Below, piece after piece: positions 59,205 to 61,514 of a stretch of DNA of 61,514 bases. The stretch's first letter is position 1, and every line of letters begins with the position of its first letter. The position numbers were made by a program, and so were the translations under genes. The notes beneath the pieces were generated by a model that was not told the DNA's origin, made no database searches, and worked only from the letters and a program-made list of their open reading frames with translations. The stretch comes from Oerskovia douganii (GTDB lineage Bacteria; Actinomycetota; Actinomycetes; Actinomycetales; Cellulomonadaceae): assembly GCF_015142735.1 (NCBI RefSeq), contig NZ_JACSPN010000019.1, positions 1,175-62,688 on the forward strand, read 5' to 3'.

Positions 59205-61382
59205 GTGAGCGTTCCACAGCATGTCTCGGCCGAGGTCCCCGAACCGCTGGTCCAGCTGGCCGCTGCCCATGGCGTCGCACCGGACTTCTGGGGCTTCGAC
59301 GGCACGCAGCGCCAGGTGAGCGCGCAGACGCTCGTCGCTGTGCTCGAGGCCCTCGGCGTGCCGGCCTCTTCTCCCGAGAAGGTCGCGGTCAGCCTCGAGC
59401 ACTCGGTCGACGACGAGTGGCGGCAGATGCTGCCCCCGACCCTGGTCGTGCGCCAGGGCGACGAGGTCCGCTTCCCCGTGCACGTCGCCGACGGTTCGCC
59501 GGTCGAGGTGTGGGCCGAGCTCGAACCCGTCGAGGCGCACGGGTTCCGGTCCACCGCTCCACCGGTCCGTGAACGTCGGGCTCTCGCTCAGGTCGACGCG
59601 TACGTCGAGCCGCGCACGGTCGACGGGCGGGCGATCGGGCGCGCGACGTTCGCCGTCCCGGCCGACCTCCCGCTGGGCTGGCACGAGGTCCACGCCACGA
59701 GCGACGGCACGCAGGCGCGGGCGACGCTGGTCGTGACGCCGCAGCGCCTCGAGCTCCCCGAGCCCCTCCGGGAGGGGCGGGCCTGGGGGCTCATGACACA
59801 GCTGTACTCGGTGCGGTCCAAGGCGTCGTGGGGCGTGGGAGACCTCGCGGACCTCGCGGACCTCGCGTGGCTGGGCGCGCACCGGGCCGGTGCCGACTTC
59901 GTGCTGGTCAACCCGTTGGCCGCGGCCGAGCCGCGCACGCCCATGACGCCGTCGCCCTACCTGCCCACGAGCAGGCGGTTCGTGAACCCGCTCTACATCC
60001 GCGTCGAGGACGTCCGCGAGACGGGCTACCTGTCGGCCGCCGACCGCTCGCTCGTGGAGTGGTCGTTCGACCCGGTCCGCGACCTGAGCTCCGACGCGGG
60101 GCCCATCGACCGTGACGCCGCCTGGGAGGCCAAGAAGGCTGCGCTCGAGGTCGTCTTCGCGGCCCCCCGGTCCACCGCGCGCCAGGCGTCGTTCGACGCG
60201 TTCCGGGCCGAGCAGGGCAAGGGCCTCGAGGACTTCGCGACGTGGTGCATGCTGGCGGACCACTTCGGCGACCGCGACTGGCCGCCGCTGGCCCTCGACC
60301 CCTCGTCCCCGACGGTCGCCGCCCTCCGGGAGCAGCACGACGACCAGGTCGAGTTCTACTGCTGGCTGCAGTGGGTCGCCGACGAGCAGCTCGAGGTCGC
60401 GCAGCGCACGGCGCTCGACGCCGGGATGTCGGTCGGGATCATGCACGACCTCGCGGTGGGCGTGCACCCGCACGGCGCGGACGCGTGGGCGCACCGCGGT
60501 GTGCTCGCCCGGGGCGTGACGGTCGGCGCACCGCCGGACATGTACAACCAGCAGGGGCAGAACTGGTCGCAGCCGCCGTGGGATCCCCGCGCCCTGGCGC
60601 GTGCCGGGTACGCACCGTTCCGTGACCTGCTGCGCACGGTCCTGCGGCACGCGGGAGCGATCCGGGTCGACCACGTGATCGGCCTGTTCCGGCTCTGGTG
60701 GATCCCGGGGGCGGCGCGCGCCGACGCCGGCGCCTACGTGCGCTACGACCACGAGGCGCTCGTGGGCATCCTGTGCCTCGAGGCCCAGCGTGCCGGGGCG
60801 CTCGTGATCGGCGAGGACCTCGGCGTGTTCGAGCCGTGGGTCCGCGAGTACCTGACGGAGCGCGGCATCCTGGGGACGTCGGTGCTGTGGTTCGAGAAGG
60901 ACGAGGCGGGGCGTCCGTTGGCCCCCGAGGCGTACCGCCGGCTGGCGCTGGCGACGATCACCACGCACGACCTGCCACCGACCGCGGGCTATCTCGCGGG
61001 CGAGCAGGTCGACCTGCGCGAGCGCCTGGGCCTGCTCACCGAGCCGGCCGCCCACGTCCGTCAGGTCGCGCGCGCCGAGCGGGACGCGATGGTCGCCCTG
61101 CTCACGGAGCGGGGGCTGATCGGCGAGGACCCGTCCGAGCGCGAGCTCGTCGAGGCGCTGCACGTCCTGGTCACGCATTCCCCGGCGGTCCTGGTCGGGG
61201 TGTCCCTCGCCGACGCGGTGGGGGAGCGTCGGACGCAGAACCAGCCGGGGACGGACCAGGAGTACCCCAACTGGAAGGTGCCTCTGGGCGACCCGTCGGG
61301 CAACGTCGTCCTGCTCGAGGACCTGTTCGACAACGCCCGGCTGCTCTCGCTCGCGAAGGTCATGCGCGAGGCCCTGTCCTGA
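59205..61382 (+). CDS. malQ: 4-alpha-glucanotransferase (amylomaltase, GH77)
   Basis: A 725-residue GH77 enzyme that transfers alpha-1,4-glucan segments between maltodextrins. The nucleophile Asp is in AIRVDHVIGLFRLWW, the acid/base Glu in VIGEDLGVFEPWV and the third Asp in TTHDLPPTAGYL. An N-terminal extension of about 180 residues (beta-sandwich, as in the long actinobacterial form) precedes the barrel. GTG at 59205 is chosen because GCAGGAT lies just upstream, either a -10 for a leaderless message or an AGGA ribosome site; an upstream extension to 59064 is Arg/Pro-rich. Confidence 0.94.
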   Translation: MSVPQHVSAEVPEPLVQLAAAHGVAPDFWGFDGTQRQVSAQTLVAVLEALGVPASSPEKVAVSLEHSVDDEWRQMLPPTLVVRQGDEVRFPVHVADGSPVEVWAELEPVEAHGFRSTAPPVRERRALAQVDAYVEPRTVDGRAIGRATFAVPADLPLGWHEVHATSDGTQARATLVVTPQRLELPEPLREGRAWGLMTQLYSVRSKASWGVGDLADLADLAWLGAHRAGADFVLVNPLAAAEPRTPMTPSPYLPTSRRFVNPLYIRVEDVRETGYLSAADRSLVEWSFDPVRDLSSDAGPIDRDAAWEAKKAALEVVFAAPRSTARQASFDAFRAEQGKGLEDFATWCMLADHFGDRDWPPLALDPSSPTVAALREQHDDQVEFYCWLQWVADEQLEVAQRTALDAGMSVGIMHDLAVGVHPHGADAWAHRGVLARGVTVGAPPDMYNQQGQNWSQPPWDPRALARAGYAPFRDLLRTVLRHAGAIRVDHVIGLFRLWWIPGAARADAGAYVRYDHEALVGILCLEAQRAGALVIGEDLGVFEPWVREYLTERGILGTSVLWFEKDEAGRPLAPEAYRRLALATITTHDLPPTAGYLAGEQVDLRERLGLLTEPAAHVRQVARAERDAMVALLTERGLIGEDPSERELVEALHVLVTHSPAVLVGVSLADAVGERRTQNQPGTDQEYPNWKVPLGDPSGNVVLLEDLFDNARLLSLAKVMREALS

Positions 61383-61475
61383 CCCTGGCGCCGGGCCGGC
61401 GGTCCGTCGTCGAGGAGGAGGTTCCGGCCCTCTCCGTCGACGCGATCCCTCGACCTGGTGCAGGTACCGGGAACG

Positions 61476-61514
61476 CCCCCCCCCCCGGGGGGGGGGGGGG
61501 GGGCCCCCCCCCCC
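61476..61514. other. Homopolymer contig end (C, G, C runs)
   Basis: Eleven C, a run of G and a final run of C end the window. As at the other end, this is probably not genomic. The 93 bases before it, after the malQ stop, contain no recognisable feature. Confidence 0.8.

Overview
The window is a stretch of a very GC-rich (clearly above 70% G+C) actinobacterial chromosome. GTG starts, ATGA/GTGA four-base gene overlaps, TAGGGT/TAGGCT-like -10 hexamers and the gene content (PknG-GlnH-GlnX module, GlbO-type globin, EttA beside an Ssb paralogue, BioMNY, a PEP-PTS) all fit Actinomycetota. The mix is most like a Micrococcales member (Cellulomonadaceae or Promicromonosporaceae type), but no rRNA is present and the genus cannot be fixed. 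I see no insertion sequence, phage, CRISPR array or plasmid gene. Both ends are runs of G and C that look like assembly artefacts, so the window is probably a whole contig.

Layout. 1-5.8 kb: a small membrane protein with a CRP-type operator upstream, an NTF2-like protein, a two-gene 10-methyl fatty acid operon (FAD oxidoreductase plus oleoyl methyltransferase), tRNA-His, oligoribonuclease and a DJ-1/PfpI protein. 5.8-15.3 kb: a 49-residue protein, a PAP2 phosphatase, an HNH/excalibur gene split by a run of nine G, an ArsR-MFS pair with a fine palindromic operator, an ECF41 sigma factor with its carboxymuconolactone-decarboxylase partner and a matching promoter, a phosphotransferase-like protein, and a divergent VOC/WYL-regulator pair with a 27-bp operator. 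15.3-20.1 kb (minus): bioY, an acyl-CoA ligase-like gene, a thiolase-like gene, an ECF ATPase and an ECF T component. 20.3-23.6 kb: an orphan hypothetical behind a perfect 30-bp palindrome, and oleate hydratase with its TetR regulator.

23.8-36.7 kb (minus) is the most striking part. Ten tightly packed genes run TelA, a small XpaC-like protein, a CbbX-type AAA+ ATPase, GlnX-like membrane sensor, GlnH-like lipoprotein, a helical protein of unknown family, PknG kinase, PP2C phosphatase, VWA protein and FHA protein. It looks like a complete sense, phosphorylate, dephosphorylate and read-out circuit coupled to TelA, AAA+ and VWA proteins. Three of its products carry the same small zinc ribbon.

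36.8-39.2 kb: an esterase, an orphan FetB-type permease, a flavin reductase-like protein and tRNA-Arg. 39.5-49.7 kb (plus): two paralogous pairs of dynamin-like GTPases flank an Ssb paralogue and EttA, followed by a hotdog thioesterase. 49.8-61.4 kb: a helical-repeat hypothetical, then on the minus strand PTS enzyme I, truncated globin, TesB, topoisomerase IB and an SDR-DUF2867 protein. PTS IIB and IIA domains (no IIC here) face enzyme I, followed by an MscS channel with a repeat-bearing tail and 4-alpha-glucanotransferase.
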